NCBI RefSeq assembly: GCF_021556615.1
Contig: NZ_JAKGGD010000001.1
Span: 186,001-250,000 of the forward strand
Length of the DNA stretch: 64,000 nt
Direction: 5' to 3'
From: Paracoccus salsus
GTDB taxonomy: Bacteria; Pseudomonadota; Alphaproteobacteria; Rhodobacterales; Rhodobacteraceae
Each line of letters opens with the position of its first letter. Position 1 is the stretch's first letter. Positions 37,348 through 47,075 of the stretch are shown in pieces. A program made the position numbers and the translations under genes. The notes below the pieces were generated by a model. It made no database searches, was not told the origin of the DNA, and saw only the letters and a list, made by a program, of their open reading frames with translations.

Positions 37348-38529
37348 TCATGATGCCGGAACGACGCGCACCGCACCCCCGCGCGCGGAAAGGGCGATCT
37401 CGCCCGTGGCCAGGCGCAGCGCGTCGTTGCCAAAGACCTCGGCGCGCCAGCCATGCAGCGCGGGCAGGTCGCGTTCACCGGTCGCGATCGCGTCCAGTTC
37501 GGCGGATGACGCAATCAGCTTGGGCGCCACACCTGCCGCGTCCGCCTTTGCCTTCAGCAGCACGCGCAGCAGGTCGGACAGGGCGGCGTTTCCGGGCCTG
37601 CCGGGTTCCTCTTTCCTGGGCTGCGGCAGATCCTTCGTATCCAGCCCGGTCCGCACCGCCGCCAGGATGCCCGCCGCGATCTCGCCCTTGCGCGCCTCGC
37701 GCAGCAGCAGGCGCGAGCGGCCCAGATCGGCCTCGGTCGCAGGCTTCGTCGAGGCGATCTCGATCATCGCATCGTCCTTGAACACGCGGCTGCGGGGAAT
37801 GTCGCGTTCCTGTGCATAGGCTTCGCGGAACCGCGCCAGTTCGCGCAGGATGGCAAGGAAGCGCGGCGAATTGGTGCGTGTCCGGACCTTCAGCCAGGCC
37901 TCTTCGGGGCGGTTGATATAGGTCTCGGGGTCCTCGAGCACCCCGACCTCCTCGACCAGCCAGCTTTCGCGATCGTTTTTCTTCAGCTCGGCATCCAGGA
38001 ATTCGTAGATCGCGCGCAGATGCGTGACGTCGGCCAGCGCATAGGATTTCTGGGCATCCGACAGCGGCCGGCGCGACCAGTCGGTAAAGCGCGAGGACTT
38101 GTCCAGATTGGCCTTGGCGATCTTGCGGACCAGCGTCTCGTAGCCGACCTGCTCGCCGAACCCGCAGACCATTGCCGCCACCTGGGTGTCGAACAGCGGA
38201 ACGGGGAAAACCCCGGCATCGTGATAGAAGATCTCGAGGTCCTGCCGCGCGGCATGGAAGACCTTCACGGTCGCCTCGTGGCGGAACAGGTCGTAAAGCG
38301 GTTCCAGCGAAAGACCCTCGGCCAGCGGATCGACCAGAACCGCGTCCCCGCCATCGTCATGGGCGGTCGAGGCTGGCGGAATCGCCATCTGGATGAGGCA
38401 AAGCCGTGACCAGTAGGTCCGCTCGCGCAGGAACTCGGTATCCACGGTGACATAGGGGGCGGTCTTGGCGGCCGCGCAGAAGCGGGCGAGATCCTCGGTC
38501 CGCGTGATCGTGATGATGTCCTGGGTCAT
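37348..38529 (-). CDS. rnd: Ribonuclease D
   Basis: 393 residues. The DEDD exonuclease motifs are YVTVDTEFLRERTYW (Exo I, Asp and Glu), VFHAARQDLEIFYHDAGVFP (Exo II), and SDAQKSYALADVTHLRAIYEFL (Exo III, with the Tyr of DEDDy). One HRDC domain follows (RPEEAWLKVRT onward). It trims the 3' ends of tRNA precursors and other stable RNA. It is transcribed leftward, with two GNAT genes immediately downstream. The start ATG at 38529 is preceded by GGAAAGAGCTGA. Confidence 0.94.
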   Translation of the reverse strand: MTQDIITITRTEDLARFCAAAKTAPYVTVDTEFLRERTYWSRLCLIQMAIPPASTAHDDGGDAVLVDPLAEGLSLEPLYDLFRHEATVKVFHAARQDLEIFYHDAGVFPVPLFDTQVAAMVCGFGEQVGYETLVRKIAKANLDKSSRFTDWSRRPLSDAQKSYALADVTHLRAIYEFLDAELKKNDRESWLVEEVGVLEDPETYINRPEEAWLKVRTRTNSPRFLAILRELARFREAYAQERDIPRSRVFKDDAMIEIASTKPATEADLGRSRLLLREARKGEIAAGILAAVRTGLDTKDLPQPRKEEPGRPGNAALSDLLRVLLKAKADAAGVAPKLIASSAELDAIATGERDLPALHGWRAEVFGNDALRLATGEIALSARGGAVRVVPAS

Positions 38530-38649
38530 TCAGCTCTTTCCGGCTTGGGCGGTTCGTCCGCCGATCAGGACGCAATAAGGCCAAGCCGGGCGGATGGGAA
38601 GGGTCCACCCCACGCTGACCGCCCCGGACCGGGGTTTCGTCGAGAAGCG

Positions 38650-39780
38650 CTAGAGTGCGGGGATGTCACCCTCGGCGCGCAAGGCGTGGAACCCGGCCAC
38701 GCGGGCATCAAGCCGCCCTCTGGCGATGGCTTCGCGCAGCTCCGCCATCAGATCCTGATAATATTGCAGGTTGTGCCAGGTCAGCAGCATGCCGCTGATC
38801 ATCTCGCCGGCGCGGAAAACATGGTGCAGATAGGCCCGGGAATAGCACCGGCAGGCCGGGCAGGTGCAATCCGCGTCAAGCGGTCGCGGATCGTCCTGGT
38901 GGCGGGCGTTCTTGATGTTGACCTGTCCGCGCCGCGTCCAGGCCTGCCCGGTCCGGCCCGAGCGCGAGGGGAGCACGCAATCCATCATGTCCACCCCCCG
39001 CTGCACGGCGCCGACCATGTCGTCGGGCTTGCCGACGCCCATCAGATAGCGCGGCTTGTCGGCGGGCAGGAAATCGGTTGCATAGTCCAGCACACCGAAC
39101 ATCGCCGCCTGGCCCTCGCCCACGGCGAGGCCGCCGATGGCGTAGCCGTCGAACCCGATCGCGGTCAACGCGCTGGCCGATTCCTCGCGCAGCGCGCGGG
39201 TCACGCCGCCTTGCATGATGCCGAACAGCGCGTGGCCGGGACGGTCGCCAAACGCGTCGCGGGACCGTTCGGCCCATCGCATCGACAGGCGCATGGATTT
39301 CGCCACGTCGTCCTCGGTGGCGGGCAGCGCGGGACATTCGTCGAAGGCCATCACGATGTCGCTGCCCAGAAGACGCTGGATCTCCATGCTGCGTTCGGGC
39401 GTGAGGTGATGTTTCGAGCCATCGATATGGCTGGCGAAGGTGACCCCCTCCTCGGTCAGCCTGCGAAGCGGGCCAAGGCTCATGACCTGAAACCCGCCCG
39501 AGTCGGTCAGGATCGGACGATCCCAGTTCATGAACTTGTGAAGCCCGCCCAGACGCTGGACCCGCTCGGCCCCGGGGCGCAGCATCAGATGGTAGGTGTT
39601 GCCCAGCAGGATGTCGGCGCCCGTATCGCGCACCGATTCCGGCAGCATCGCCTTGACCGTAGCCGCGGTTCCCACCGGCATGAAGGCCGGAGTCCGGATC
39701 TCTCCGCGCGGGGTTCGGATCACGCCGCTGCGGGCGCGGCCATCCGTGGCTTTGAGGGTAAACGAGAAGTGGTCGGTCAT
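38650..39780 (-). CDS. tgt: Queuine tRNA-ribosyltransferase
   Basis: 376 residues, normal length for bacterial TGT. Active-site and binding motifs: [26 protein letters not shown] (catalytic Asp), [27 protein letters not shown], and the zinc site [16 protein letters not shown] with a distal histidine. It exchanges guanine for preQ1 at the wobble position of GUN-anticodon tRNAs. The gene stands alone, with a 120-bp gap to rnd that has no obvious terminator. The start ATG at 39780 is the first in-frame Met before the conserved [13 protein letters not shown]. Confidence 0.95.
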   Translation of the reverse strand: MTDHFSFTLKATDGRARSGVIRTPRGEIRTPAFMPVGTAATVKAMLPESVRDTGADILLGNTYHLMLRPGAERVQRLGGLHKFMNWDRPILTDSGGFQVMSLGPLRRLTEEGVTFASHIDGSKHHLTPERSMEIQRLLGSDIVMAFDECPALPATEDDVAKSMRLSMRWAERSRDAFGDRPGHALFGIMQGGVTRALREESASALTAIGFDGYAIGGLAVGEGQAAMFGVLDYATDFLPADKPRYLMGVGKPDDMVGAVQRGVDMMDCVLPSRSGRTGQAWTRRGQVNIKNARHQDDPRPLDADCTCPACRCYSRAYLHHVFRAGEMISGMLLTWHNLQYYQDLMAELREAIARGRLDARVAGFHALRAEGDIPAL

Positions 39781-39904
39781 CGGGGCGCCTGCTGCGAAAC
39801 CACCGGTGCTTATCCGCTTTGTCGGGCAACCGCAACGCGGCGCCGGGCTGGACCCGAACCGGGTGGTGCCCTATATAAATAGTCGGAATTGACAGGAACA
39901 CAGC

Positions 39905-40261
39905 ATGACGGAACCCATGATGGAAGGCGCGCCGCTGATCGCGCCCTCAAGCACCGACCATCCGCTCTACGAATCCGTGGTCGAGGCCTGCAAGTCGGTT
40001 TACGATCCCGAGATCCCGGTGAACATCTACGATCTCGGGCTGATCTACACGATCGACATCAACGCCGCGAACGAGGTGCGGGTGATCATGACGCTGACCG
40101 CGCCGGGCTGTCCGGTGGCCGGTGAGATGCCCGGATGGGTCGCGGACGCGGTCGAACCGCTGGCGGGCGTCAAGCAGGTCGATGTCGAGATGACCTTCCA
40201 GCCGCAGTGGGGCATGGACATGATGTCTGACGAGGCGCGGTTGGAACTGGGCTTCATGTAA
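39905..40261 (+). CDS. DUF59/MIP18-family Fe-S assembly protein (SufT-like)
   Basis: 118 residues. The DUF59 core is CKSVYDPEIPVNIYDLGLIY, TLTAPGCPVAGEMP (conserved cysteine) and VDVEMTFQPQWGMDMMSDEA. Proteins of this family support Fe-S cluster maturation and are often placed at the end of suf operons; the IscA-like gene downstream agrees with that role. The ATG at 39905 follows GACAGGAACACAGC. A run of TATATAAAT some 30 bp upstream may be part of the promoter. Called SUF-associated by context and family, not by direct evidence. Confidence 0.88.
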   Translation: MTEPMMEGAPLIAPSSTDHPLYESVVEACKSVYDPEIPVNIYDLGLIYTIDINAANEVRVIMTLTAPGCPVAGEMPGWVADAVEPLAGVKQVDVEMTFQPQWGMDMMSDEARLELGFM

Positions 40262-40419
40262 CGCACCACCCCGCCCTCGCTGGCGGCGGTTGGACCGGGC
40301 CGGCTGCGCGCCGATCAGGCCGGGTCGCGGCGCCGGCGCGGGAAGATCGCGCGTGCCGGGGTTGAGACGTGTTGCCTTCGCCCTTATCTTTGAACGGAAG
40401 AAATCGAAAGGGCTTCGTC

Positions 40420-40794
40420 ATGTTCGGCATCCCGGGCGCATCCCCTGTGACCATCACCCCCTCGGCCGAGCGCCAGATCGCGCGGCTGATGGCGGGCAAG
40501 AACGCCTTCGGGCTGCGAATCGGCCTGAAAAAGGGCGGTTGCGCCGGCATGGAATACACGATGGAGATGGCGGAAACGCCGAACCCCAATGAAGAGGTGG
40601 TCGAGCAGGGCGAGGCACGGGTGGTGATCGCGCCGATGGCGCAGATGTTCCTGTTCGGCACCGAGATCGACTATGAGACCGGCCTTCTCGAGTCCGGCTT
40701 CCGGTTCCGCAATCCGAATGTCACCGACGCCTGCGGCTGCGGCGAATCGGTCCGGTTCGAGCCTCTGGAAGGCAGCCGCGCCGCAACCGACTAG
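40420..40794 (+). CDS. A-type Fe-S carrier (SufA/IscA/ErpA family)
   Basis: 124 residues. The three conserved cysteines are in LKKGGCAGMEY and the C-terminal DACGCGESVRF (C-x(n)-C-G-C). VTITPSAERQIARLM is the typical amino end. It takes up or carries [2Fe-2S]/[4Fe-4S] clusters for target proteins. The ATG at 40420 fits the family; an in-frame codon at 40369 would add 17 unrelated residues. It follows the DUF59 gene by 158 bp, in which I see no terminator. Which member of the A-type family it is cannot be settled here. Confidence 0.9.
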   Translation: MFGIPGASPVTITPSAERQIARLMAGKNAFGLRIGLKKGGCAGMEYTMEMAETPNPNEEVVEQGEARVVIAPMAQMFLFGTEIDYETGLLESGFRFRNPNVTDACGCGESVRFEPLEGSRAATD

Positions 40795-40891
40795 GCTCTG
40801 ACGCCGCCCCGATGGGTCGGCGTCGGGCGGGTTCATGATTGCGCCGACCCTCCTGTGCGCTTAATCGGGTTGAAAAGCGCAGGAGGACAAG

Positions 40892-41641
40892 ATGGCACGA
40901 CGCAAGCTGGCCGCTGGAAACTGGAAGATGAACGGAGATCTGGCCACCCTCGCCGAGATCGACGCCTTGTGCGCAGAGCATCCCGAACCCGGCTGCGAGG
41001 TTCTGATCTGCCCGCCAGCCGTCCTGATCCATGCCATGAAGGCGCGCACCGCAGACTGCCCGATCGCGATCGGCGGGCAGGATTGTCACCACGCGGTCTC
41101 GGGGGCGCATACCGGCGACATTTCGGCGCATCAACTGAAGGATGCGGGTGCCTCATACGTGATCCTTGGCCATTCCGAACGCCGCGCCCATCACGGCGAA
41201 ACCGATGCGGATGTGGCGGCGAAGGCCGCGGCGGCGCATGAGGCGGGTCTGATCGCGATCATCTGCGTCGGCGAAACCGAGGCGCAGCGCGACGCAGGCG
41301 AGACTTTGGATATCATCGCCTCGCAGATGGCGGGCTCGATTCCCGAACAGGCCACCGCCCGCAACACCGTGATCGCGTATGAACCGGTCTGGGCGATCGG
41401 CACCGGCCGCACCCCGACAAACGACCAGATCGCCGAGGTCCATGCGCTGATGCGCGATCGGTTGCAGGCCCGTGTCGCCGACGCGGCCGACGTCCGGCTG
41501 CTGTATGGGGGCAGCGTCAAGCCCGGCAATGCGACCGAGATCTTCGCGATCGCGCATGTCGACGGCGCGCTTGTCGGCGGCGCAAGCCTGAAGGCCAGCG
41601 ATTTCGGCGGCATCGTGGCTGCGCTGCAAGCGTCCGGGTAA
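40892..41641 (+). CDS. tpiA: Triose-phosphate isomerase
   Basis: 249 residues. Catalytic residues: Lys in AAGNWKMNG, His in [10 protein letters not shown], Glu in [11 protein letters not shown]; phosphate loop [12 protein letters not shown] and [10 protein letters not shown]. It interconverts dihydroxyacetone phosphate and glyceraldehyde 3-phosphate. An AGGAGGA site lies just before the ATG. The gene converges with the SGNH-like gene at 41691; the 49-bp gap has no clear hairpin. Confidence 0.96.
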   Translation: MARRKLAAGNWKMNGDLATLAEIDALCAEHPEPGCEVLICPPAVLIHAMKARTADCPIAIGGQDCHHAVSGAHTGDISAHQLKDAGASYVILGHSERRAHHGETDADVAAKAAAAHEAGLIAIICVGETEAQRDAGETLDIIASQMAGSIPEQATARNTVIAYEPVWAIGTGRTPTNDQIAEVHALMRDRLQARVADAADVRLLYGGSVKPGNATEIFAIAHVDGALVGGASLKASDFGGIVAALQASG

Positions 41642-41690
41642 ACGTCGCAAGCGTTCAAAGGCGGTCCGCAGGACGCCTCACGCGCCCCGG

Positions 41691-42551
41691 TCAGGCCGGT
41701 GGCAGCGGCGCCGGGTCGGGCAGCGGATCGTCGATTTCCAGCGGCGGGACGGCCGTTTCGCCGCCGAATCCCGCCCACCGATAATCCTGCAACACGCGCC
41801 AGGCCAGTTCCTCCATCTCGGGGAAAAGCGTCGGATCGGGCACCCGCGTCTTGGTAAAGAACTGATAGGTCAGATAGGCCAGTCCGGTCGGCACGGGACC
41901 GTTCGGACGCAGATGGACCGGATCGACGAACAGCTGCTCGTCGGCATGGCGATCGCGGACCGCGCGCACGAATAACCCGGCCGGAATCACCCACACCGCC
42001 TGGCCTGTCCTTGCCTCCAGCCATTGGCGTTCGAAATGGATGACCGGCAGGCCGTCCCTGTCGAGATCCGCGGTCACGGGCGACCAGGGCATGTAAAGCA
42101 CTGGACGGGCCTTCTGTGCGATGGCGGTCATGGCGAACCAGTAGAGATGCTGCAGGTTCTGCCGACCCTCGGGTGAAGCAGGGTGCGGCAGCCCCGTCTT
42201 CAGATCGCCCAGATCCGTCATCACCAGCTGGTCATAGCGACCCGTCCGCGCATATCCCTTCGCCCGCCACCGCCTGGCGTTCGAGGACCAGCCAAGAAAA
42301 TCGAAATGAGTCTCGCCCTGCCACAAGGACGGGAAATCCACGCCATCATTATGGGCCCGGTTGTCGTTGGGAAAGATCGCGGCCAGCATCGAATGGCCCG
42401 TGAAGGCGATGGTCGCGTCGGTCGGAACCGCCTCGCTCAGCAAGGGGGACGGCAGCGCCGCCATTGCGAATGCGGGGTGCAGCGCCCAGGCCCCCAGCGG
42501 GGCCAGGATGCCGCGCAAGGCGGCGCGTCTGCCGATCAAACGTTCATCCAT
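41691..42551 (-). CDS. SGNH-like exported protein (third paralogue), possible Tat signal
   Basis: 286 residues. Residues 1-31 ([20 protein letters not shown], then [11 protein letters not shown]) look like a Tat-type signal with twin arginine. [14 protein letters not shown] carries the GHS motif also seen in the SGNH-like protein at 4957-5931, and [20 protein letters not shown] supplies D-x-x-H. Function is unknown; by resemblance it could be a carbohydrate esterase or acyltransferase in the periplasm. It stands alone between tpiA and tRNA-Pro, about 36 kb from its relatives in the polysaccharide operon. Relationship is inferred from motif spacing and needs a profile search. Confidence 0.6.
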   Translation of the reverse strand: MDERLIGRRAALRGILAPLGAWALHPAFAMAALPSPLLSEAVPTDATIAFTGHSMLAAIFPNDNRAHNDGVDFPSLWQGETHFDFLGWSSNARRWRAKGYARTGRYDQLVMTDLGDLKTGLPHPASPEGRQNLQHLYWFAMTAIAQKARPVLYMPWSPVTADLDRDGLPVIHFERQWLEARTGQAVWVIPAGLFVRAVRDRHADEQLFVDPVHLRPNGPVPTGLAYLTYQFFTKTRVPDPTLFPEMEELAWRVLQDYRWAGFGGETAVPPLEIDDPLPDPAPLPPA

Positions 42552-42691
42552 CCTGTCGTCCTATCGCGGTTTTCCGGTTTCGTCGCGCATCTTTCGACGC
42601 TGGCGGCGACCCATGCGACAGGCATTTTCAGCGCACGCGATCCCGCGCAGGCAATTCCCTGTCGCTGGCCCTGTCGCTGGCGGATTGCAGA

Positions 42692-42768
<77 letters not shown>

Positions 42769-42813
42769 ACACACAGGCTTCTAGCCGATGATCCTGGCAG
42801 GGGGAAGAGGGCG

Positions 42814-43344
42814 TCAGCGGCATGGCCAGGCGGCCTGCCCGCGGTCAAGACGCGGATAGGCCATGGCCTGACCCGGCGCCAGACCCAGCCGCGCGGCCTC
42901 GCCTCCGGCGATTTCCAGGACCATCAGCCGCTCGGGCTGCGAATCACCGTCGGCAGCGCCCGGGATCGGCGTTTCGTCCAGCGGTGTCGCCATCGGGTGG
43001 ATGTGCCGGATGACGCCGCGCGAATCCATGAAGATCAGGTCCAGCGGAATCAGCGTGTTGCGCATCCAGAACGAGACCTTGCGCGGCGTGTCGTAGATGA
43101 ACAGCATCCCCTGCCCCGCAGCCAGGTCGCGCCGGAACATCAACCCGCGGGCGCGCTCATCGGCGTCATCGGCCACCTCGACCGTGAACGGCACGATGCC
43201 CGTCGCGGTCATGAAGATTGCGCGATCAACCGCGCAGTCTGCCGTCTGCGTCCCGGCCGCGGCCGACGCAAGCGGAAAGACCGCCAGGGCGGAGCACAGC
43301 ACTGCGACAAGAGCAAAGACGCCGCGGCCGCTATTCCGCGACAT
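42814..43344 (-). CDS. DUF192-family exported protein
   Basis: 176 residues. A signal peptide (FALVAVLCSALAVFPLASAA) precedes a DUF192 domain: VEVADDADERARGLMFRRDL, GMLFIYDTPRKVSFWMRNTLIPLD and VLEIAGGEAARLGLAPGQ. The family is widespread in alphaproteobacteria and archaea; its biochemical role is not established. The ATG at 43344 overlaps the end of the cold-shock gene by 14 bp, so the two are likely co-transcribed. The in-frame extension to 43443 lies inside that gene. Confidence 0.88.
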   Translation of the reverse strand: MSRNSGRGVFALVAVLCSALAVFPLASAAAGTQTADCAVDRAIFMTATGIVPFTVEVADDADERARGLMFRRDLAAGQGMLFIYDTPRKVSFWMRNTLIPLDLIFMDSRGVIRHIHPMATPLDETPIPGAADGDSQPERLMVLEIAGGEAARLGLAPGQAMAYPRLDRGQAAWPCR

Positions 43345-43951
43345 GGGCCATGTAGTCGTTCCGGTCCGTGTCGTCCTCGTCAGCGAGGTCGGGGGACATG
43401 TCGAACTCCGGGGACATGGCGAGGTCCGCTTTTTCGTCGCCACGATCCCAGCTGGTGATCTGGGCGGCCATCAGCCCGCGCGGTCCCTCGACAACGCGGA
43501 TGCCGATCGCTTCGCCGATCACCAGATCCGAAAAACCGGAATGGCGCAGAACCTCGACATGGATGAACACATCGTCGGGATGACCAAAGATATTCGCAAA
43601 GCCGAAGCCCTTGCCCTTGTCGAACCATTTCACCCGCGCCGGACGCAGGGGCAACGATTCGAGATGTTCGATGACCGTGCTGTTGAGATCGGCGATCGGC
43701 GGTGTCCCGTCGGACGCCGGCGGCCTGATCTCGGTGACTTCGGTGGCTTGCAGGCCGCGATTCGTCGGCTGGACCCAGGCGGTCACGCGCGACTGGTCGG
43801 CGACCGAACTGCGGCCGAAATTGCGCAGCACATTGGCGTGCAACAGAATATCGGGGCCACCATCGGCATTCAGGATGAACCCATAGCCCTTTGTCGGGTC
43901 AAACCACTTGACCTCGCCCGAGATGAGTTTCACGCCGGTTTCGTCAGTCAT
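43331..43951 (-). CDS. Double cold-shock-domain protein
   Basis: 206 residues with two CSDs. The first is GEVKWFDPTKGYGFILNADGG and the second ARVKWFDKGKGFGFANIFGH; the RNP1-like KGYGFI and KGFGFA and the RNP2-like DILLHANVL and DVFIHVEVL are clear. The C-terminus is acidic. Such proteins bind single-stranded RNA or DNA in the cytoplasm and melt secondary structure. The two-domain form is common in Rhizobiales and Rhodobacterales. ATG 43951 has GGTGGGAAG directly upstream; an ATG at 43966 is less likely. Repeats upstream may be part of its control. Confidence 0.92.
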   Translation of the reverse strand: MTDETGVKLISGEVKWFDPTKGYGFILNADGGPDILLHANVLRNFGRSSVADQSRVTAWVQPTNRGLQATEVTEIRPPASDGTPPIADLNSTVIEHLESLPLRPARVKWFDKGKGFGFANIFGHPDDVFIHVEVLRHSGFSDLVIGEAIGIRVVEGPRGLMAAQITSWDRGDEKADLAMSPEFDMSPDLADEDDTDRNDYMAHVAE

Positions 43952-43994
43952 CTTCCCACCACACATCGCGCAACGAACACTGCGCCTCCTGCGA

Positions 43995-44037
43995 GATTAC
44001 GCGTTCCTCTCATTTCATTCAAATGAATTGATTACGC
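43995..44037. repeat. GATTACGC direct repeats around an ATTCA-AA-TGAAT dyad
   Basis: GATTACGC is present at 43995-44002 and 44030-44037, and a 5-bp inverted repeat (ATTCA-AA-TGAAT, 44017-44028) lies between them. The block is 44-86 bp upstream of the cold-shock gene start and AT-rich relative to the window, so it may include the promoter. Confidence 0.4.
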
Positions 44038-44125
44038 AGAATCATAGCAGACAGGGCTGATATCCCAAGCCTTTCGGCACACAACATGACGTGATGGTCG
44101 ACCACATGCCCGGGTCGGTCAACCC

Positions 44126-44743
44126 TCATGGAGACAAACGGCACACCTTCCAGCCAAGGTCGGACTGTTTCTGCCAGACGAAACGATCATGCAAGCGGAA
44201 CGCACCGTCACTCCAGAATTCAATCTGCTGAGGGGAAATCCGAAACCCGCCCCAGAAGGGCGGACGCTTCGGGCGCGTCCCGTGGATCAGGCCCTGACGT
44301 GCCGCGGCCGCCAGCAGCGTCCCGCGACTGTCCAGAGGGCGTGACTGGGCCGAGGCCCACGCCCCGATCCGGCTTTGCAGCGAGCGGCTGTCGTAATAGG
44401 CGTCGGCGCGCGGGCCCTCCTCGCGAGTCACCGTCCCACGCACGCGGATCTGACGCCGCAGCGATTTCCAGTGCATCACGAAGGCCGCCTTGCCGGTCGC
44501 TTCGATCTGCCGGCCCTTGGCGCTTTCGTAGTTGGTGTAGAAGACAAAGCCGCCCTCGGTGCCCTCGCCCTCGATCTCTTTCAACAGCACCATCCGCACA
44601 TCTGGCAGGCCGTCGGCATCGACCGTCGCCAGCGCGATCGCGTTGGGATCGTTCGGTTCGGTCGCTTCGGCCTCGGCCAGCCAGGCGCGGGCGATCGCGA
44701 ACGGGTCGTCACCCGCGAATATTCCGGTCCGGTCGCTCATCAT
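44126..44743 (-). CDS. pdxH: Pyridoxamine 5'-phosphate oxidase
   Basis: 205 residues. FMN- and PLP-site motifs: [67 protein letters not shown], and the C-terminal [25 protein letters not shown] and CRLSP. It oxidises pyridoxine or pyridoxamine phosphate to PLP. Start ATG 44743 or the next Met at 44740. The gene diverges from fabI across a 76-bp gap that should hold both promoters. Confidence 0.95.
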   Translation of the reverse strand: MMSDRTGIFAGDDPFAIARAWLAEAEATEPNDPNAIALATVDADGLPDVRMVLLKEIEGEGTEGGFVFYTNYESAKGRQIEATGKAAFVMHWKSLRRQIRVRGTVTREEGPRADAYYDSRSLQSRIGAWASAQSRPLDSRGTLLAAAARQGLIHGTRPKRPPFWGGFRISPQQIEFWSDGAFRLHDRFVWQKQSDLGWKVCRLSP

Positions 44744-44819
44744 CGTCCCCTTGTGCTTGATACGACTGTATAGTTGCCCTAATCACGTTACAAAGGGTTG
44801 AAAGCGCGAGGGGCGGCAC

Positions 44820-45647
44820 ATGTCAAGCGAGCAAGGTACAGGCCTGATGGCCGGCAAGCGCGGTCTCATCATGGGGCTCGCGAATGAGAAGTCGATCGCG
44901 TGGGGCATCGCGAAGGCGCTGGCGGGCGCCGGCGCCGAGCTTGCGTTCTCGTATCAGGGCGAGGCGTTGAAGAAGCGGGTCGATCCGCTGGCGGCACAGC
45001 TTGGATCGTCGCTGGTTCTGCCCTGCGATGTGGGCGACGAAAGTTCGGTCGAAAGGCTGTTCGACCGCCTCGGGGAAGAATGGGGCAGGATGGACTTCCT
45101 CGTCCACGCCATCGGCTTTTCCGACAAGGATCAGTTGCGCGGACGTTATGCCGAAACCACGCGCGACAACTTTCTCAAGACGATGGACATCTCGGTGTTC
45201 TCGTTCACCACCGTTGCCAAGCGTGCCGCGGCGATGATGCCCGATGGCGGCAGCCTGCTGACCCTGACCTATTACGGGGCCGAGCGCGTGATGCCGCACT
45301 ACAACGTCATGGGCGTCGCCAAGGCCGCGCTTGAGGCCAGCGTCCGCTATCTGGCCGAGGATTTCGGCAAGGACGGCATTCGCGTCAACGCCATCAGCGC
45401 CGGCCCGATCCGGACGCTGGCCGCCAGCGGGATCGGCGATTTCCGCTACATCATGAAATGGAACGAACTGAACTCGCCCCTTCGCCGCAATGTCACACAA
45501 GAGGATGTCGGCAATTCGGCGTTGTACCTGCTGTCGCGCCTGGGCGCTGGCGTCACCGGCGAGACCCATCACGTCGATGCCGGCTATCATGTGGTCGGCA
45601 TGAAGGCCGTGGACGCGCCCGACATCGCAACCGTGGTCAAGGAATGA
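44820..45647 (+). CDS. fabI: Enoyl-ACP reductase (NADH), FabI
   Basis: 275 residues. SDR-type fold with the FabI cofactor loop GLANEKSIAWGIAKALAGAG, HAIGFSDK, and the catalytic Tyr-x6-Lys in HYNVMGVAKAALEASVRYLA (Tyr upstream, Lys in VAK). SAGPIRTLAASGIGDF is the substrate-binding loop. It performs the last reduction of fatty-acid elongation. GAGGGGCGGCAC precedes the ATG. The gap of 40 bp to the LysE-type gene may allow co-transcription. Confidence 0.94.
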   Translation: MSSEQGTGLMAGKRGLIMGLANEKSIAWGIAKALAGAGAELAFSYQGEALKKRVDPLAAQLGSSLVLPCDVGDESSVERLFDRLGEEWGRMDFLVHAIGFSDKDQLRGRYAETTRDNFLKTMDISVFSFTTVAKRAAAMMPDGGSLLTLTYYGAERVMPHYNVMGVAKAALEASVRYLAEDFGKDGIRVNAISAGPIRTLAASGIGDFRYIMKWNELNSPLRRNVTQEDVGNSALYLLSRLGAGVTGETHHVDAGYHVVGMKAVDAPDIATVVKE

Positions 45648-45687
45648 TCCAGCCGGATCGTCACCATCCGGGCCGCGACGACGCAGC

Positions 45688-46302
45688 ATGATGCAGATCA
45701 CGGCAGAGCAGCTGTCCCTGTTCGTGGGCACGCTGGCGCTGGCAATCCTGTCGCCCGGCCCCGGCATCATCGCGGTCAGCCAGTCGGCCTTCGCGATGGG
45801 TCGCGCCCGCGCCCTGCCCTATGGCTGGGGCCTGGCGATGGGCGCGTCGGCTTGGTGCCTGGCCGCGTTGCTGGGACTGACGGTGATGTTCCGGCTGTTC
45901 CCCTGGACCTATGTGGCACTGAAGTTCGCGGGTGGGACCTATCTGGTCTGGATTGCGTGGAAAATGTGGCACCACGCCGCCGATCCGCTGCCCGATCCGG
46001 CCGAATCGCGTCTGGGGATGACATTCTGGGGCGGCATGGTCCTGAACCTGTCCAACCCCAAGCCTGCGCTGTTCTACTCGGCGGTGCTGTTGTCGATCTT
46101 CCCGTCGGCGCTGTTCCTGGCCGACAAGGCGGCGATCTATCTCACCGCCCTGACCGTCGAGATCGGTTTTTATACCGCGCTGGCCTGCCTGATGGCTTTG
46201 CCTTTGCTGCGGCGACGCTATTATGCGGCGAAATTCTGGATCGACAGGGGGGCGGCCATGGCCATCGGCCTGCTGGGCGTCTCGCTGATCCTGCGCCAAT
46301 GA
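45688..46302 (+). CDS. LysE-family amino-acid/metabolite exporter
   Basis: 204 residues with about six membrane helices. The amino end [23 protein letters not shown] is the family signature, followed by [16 protein letters not shown] and [21 protein letters not shown]. These RhtB/LysE proteins export amino acids or related molecules across the inner membrane. The substrate cannot be read. The gene is 11 bp before the xanthine phosphoribosyltransferase gene and probably co-transcribed with it. ATG 45688 or 45691. Confidence 0.88.
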   Translation: MMQITAEQLSLFVGTLALAILSPGPGIIAVSQSAFAMGRARALPYGWGLAMGASAWCLAALLGLTVMFRLFPWTYVALKFAGGTYLVWIAWKMWHHAADPLPDPAESRLGMTFWGGMVLNLSNPKPALFYSAVLLSIFPSALFLADKAAIYLTALTVEIGFYTALACLMALPLLRRRYYAAKFWIDRGAAMAIGLLGVSLILRQ

Positions 46303-46313
46303 AGGAGACTGCG

Positions 46314-46814
46314 ATGACGGACCGCCTGCCCCACGAGAAGGGTTTTCACGTCAGCTGGGATCAATTGCATCGCGATGCGCGTGCGCTGGCATGGCGGTTG
46401 GACGGGACGGCGTGGCGGGCCGTCGTGGCGGTGACGCGCGGCGGGCTGGTGCCCGCCATGATCGTTGCGCGCGAACTGGACATCCGCACGATCGACACGA
46501 TCTCGATCCGATCCTACAAGGGCGTCGGCAACGAGGCCGGACAAGGCCAGCTGGAGGTTCTGAAACGCCCCGATGCCACATTGATGGGCGATGGCGACGG
46601 CATCCTGGTGGTCGATGATCTGGTCGATTCCGGTCGCACGCTGGAACTGATCCGCCAGATGTATCCCAAGGCGCATTTCGCGACGGTCTATGCCAAGCCA
46701 AAGGGCAAGCCCATGGTCCAGAGCTGGATCACCGAGGTCAGCCAGGACACCTGGATCTTCTTTCCCTGGGACATGGCGCTGCAATATGTCCAGCCCTACC
46801 GCGGCGAGGACTGA
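46314..46814 (+). CDS. gpt: Xanthine phosphoribosyltransferase
   Basis: 166 residues. PRPP-binding motif [17 protein letters not shown] with the paired aspartates, [22 protein letters not shown], and the C-terminal [13 protein letters not shown]. It salvages guanine and xanthine to GMP and XMP. The ATG at 46314 has AAGGAGA five bases upstream. Length and the WIFFPW end match the Gpt family rather than Hpt. Confidence 0.92.
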   Translation: MTDRLPHEKGFHVSWDQLHRDARALAWRLDGTAWRAVVAVTRGGLVPAMIVARELDIRTIDTISIRSYKGVGNEAGQGQLEVLKRPDATLMGDGDGILVVDDLVDSGRTLELIRQMYPKAHFATVYAKPKGKPMVQSWITEVSQDTWIFFPWDMALQYVQPYRGED

Positions 46815-46976
46815 GCGAGGGCGATCGCCCGGAACCGGCAGGCAAGCCGCCGCCAGAGCCGAAATCCGTTACGACACCATCTGATACCGCAGACCGAATT
46901 CATCCGGCCCGGTCCCGGATTCTGCGTGCTGTCGATGATCCGATGGCGAAAATCCGCGGGCATGTGTCGGTTTGCC

Positions 46977-47002
46977 GGAACCGCGGGCCGGGCCCCCACG
47001 TT
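46977..47002 (+). promoter_or_regulatory. GGAAC-N17-CGTT, EcfG-like promoter
   Basis: GGAAC at 46977-46981 and CGTT at 46999-47002, 17 bp apart, match the consensus of the alphaproteobacterial general-stress sigma factor EcfG. It lies 74 bp before the PRC-barrel gene. EcfG is not universal in Rhodobacterales, so another ECF sigma factor or chance should be kept in mind. A 7-bp stem (ACACCGG/CCGGTGT, 47030-47049) follows in the leader. Confidence 0.4.
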
Positions 47003-47075
47003 GTCTTTTCGAAGTCTGATGAAAGCGAGACACCGGCGCATACCGGTGTAACGCACTCACGATATGGAGGACAAT

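Noticed and set aside
46821..46832. GGGCGATCGCCC palindrome after the xanthine phosphoribosyltransferase gene as a terminator
   Set aside because: There is no loop of usual size and no T-run on either strand.
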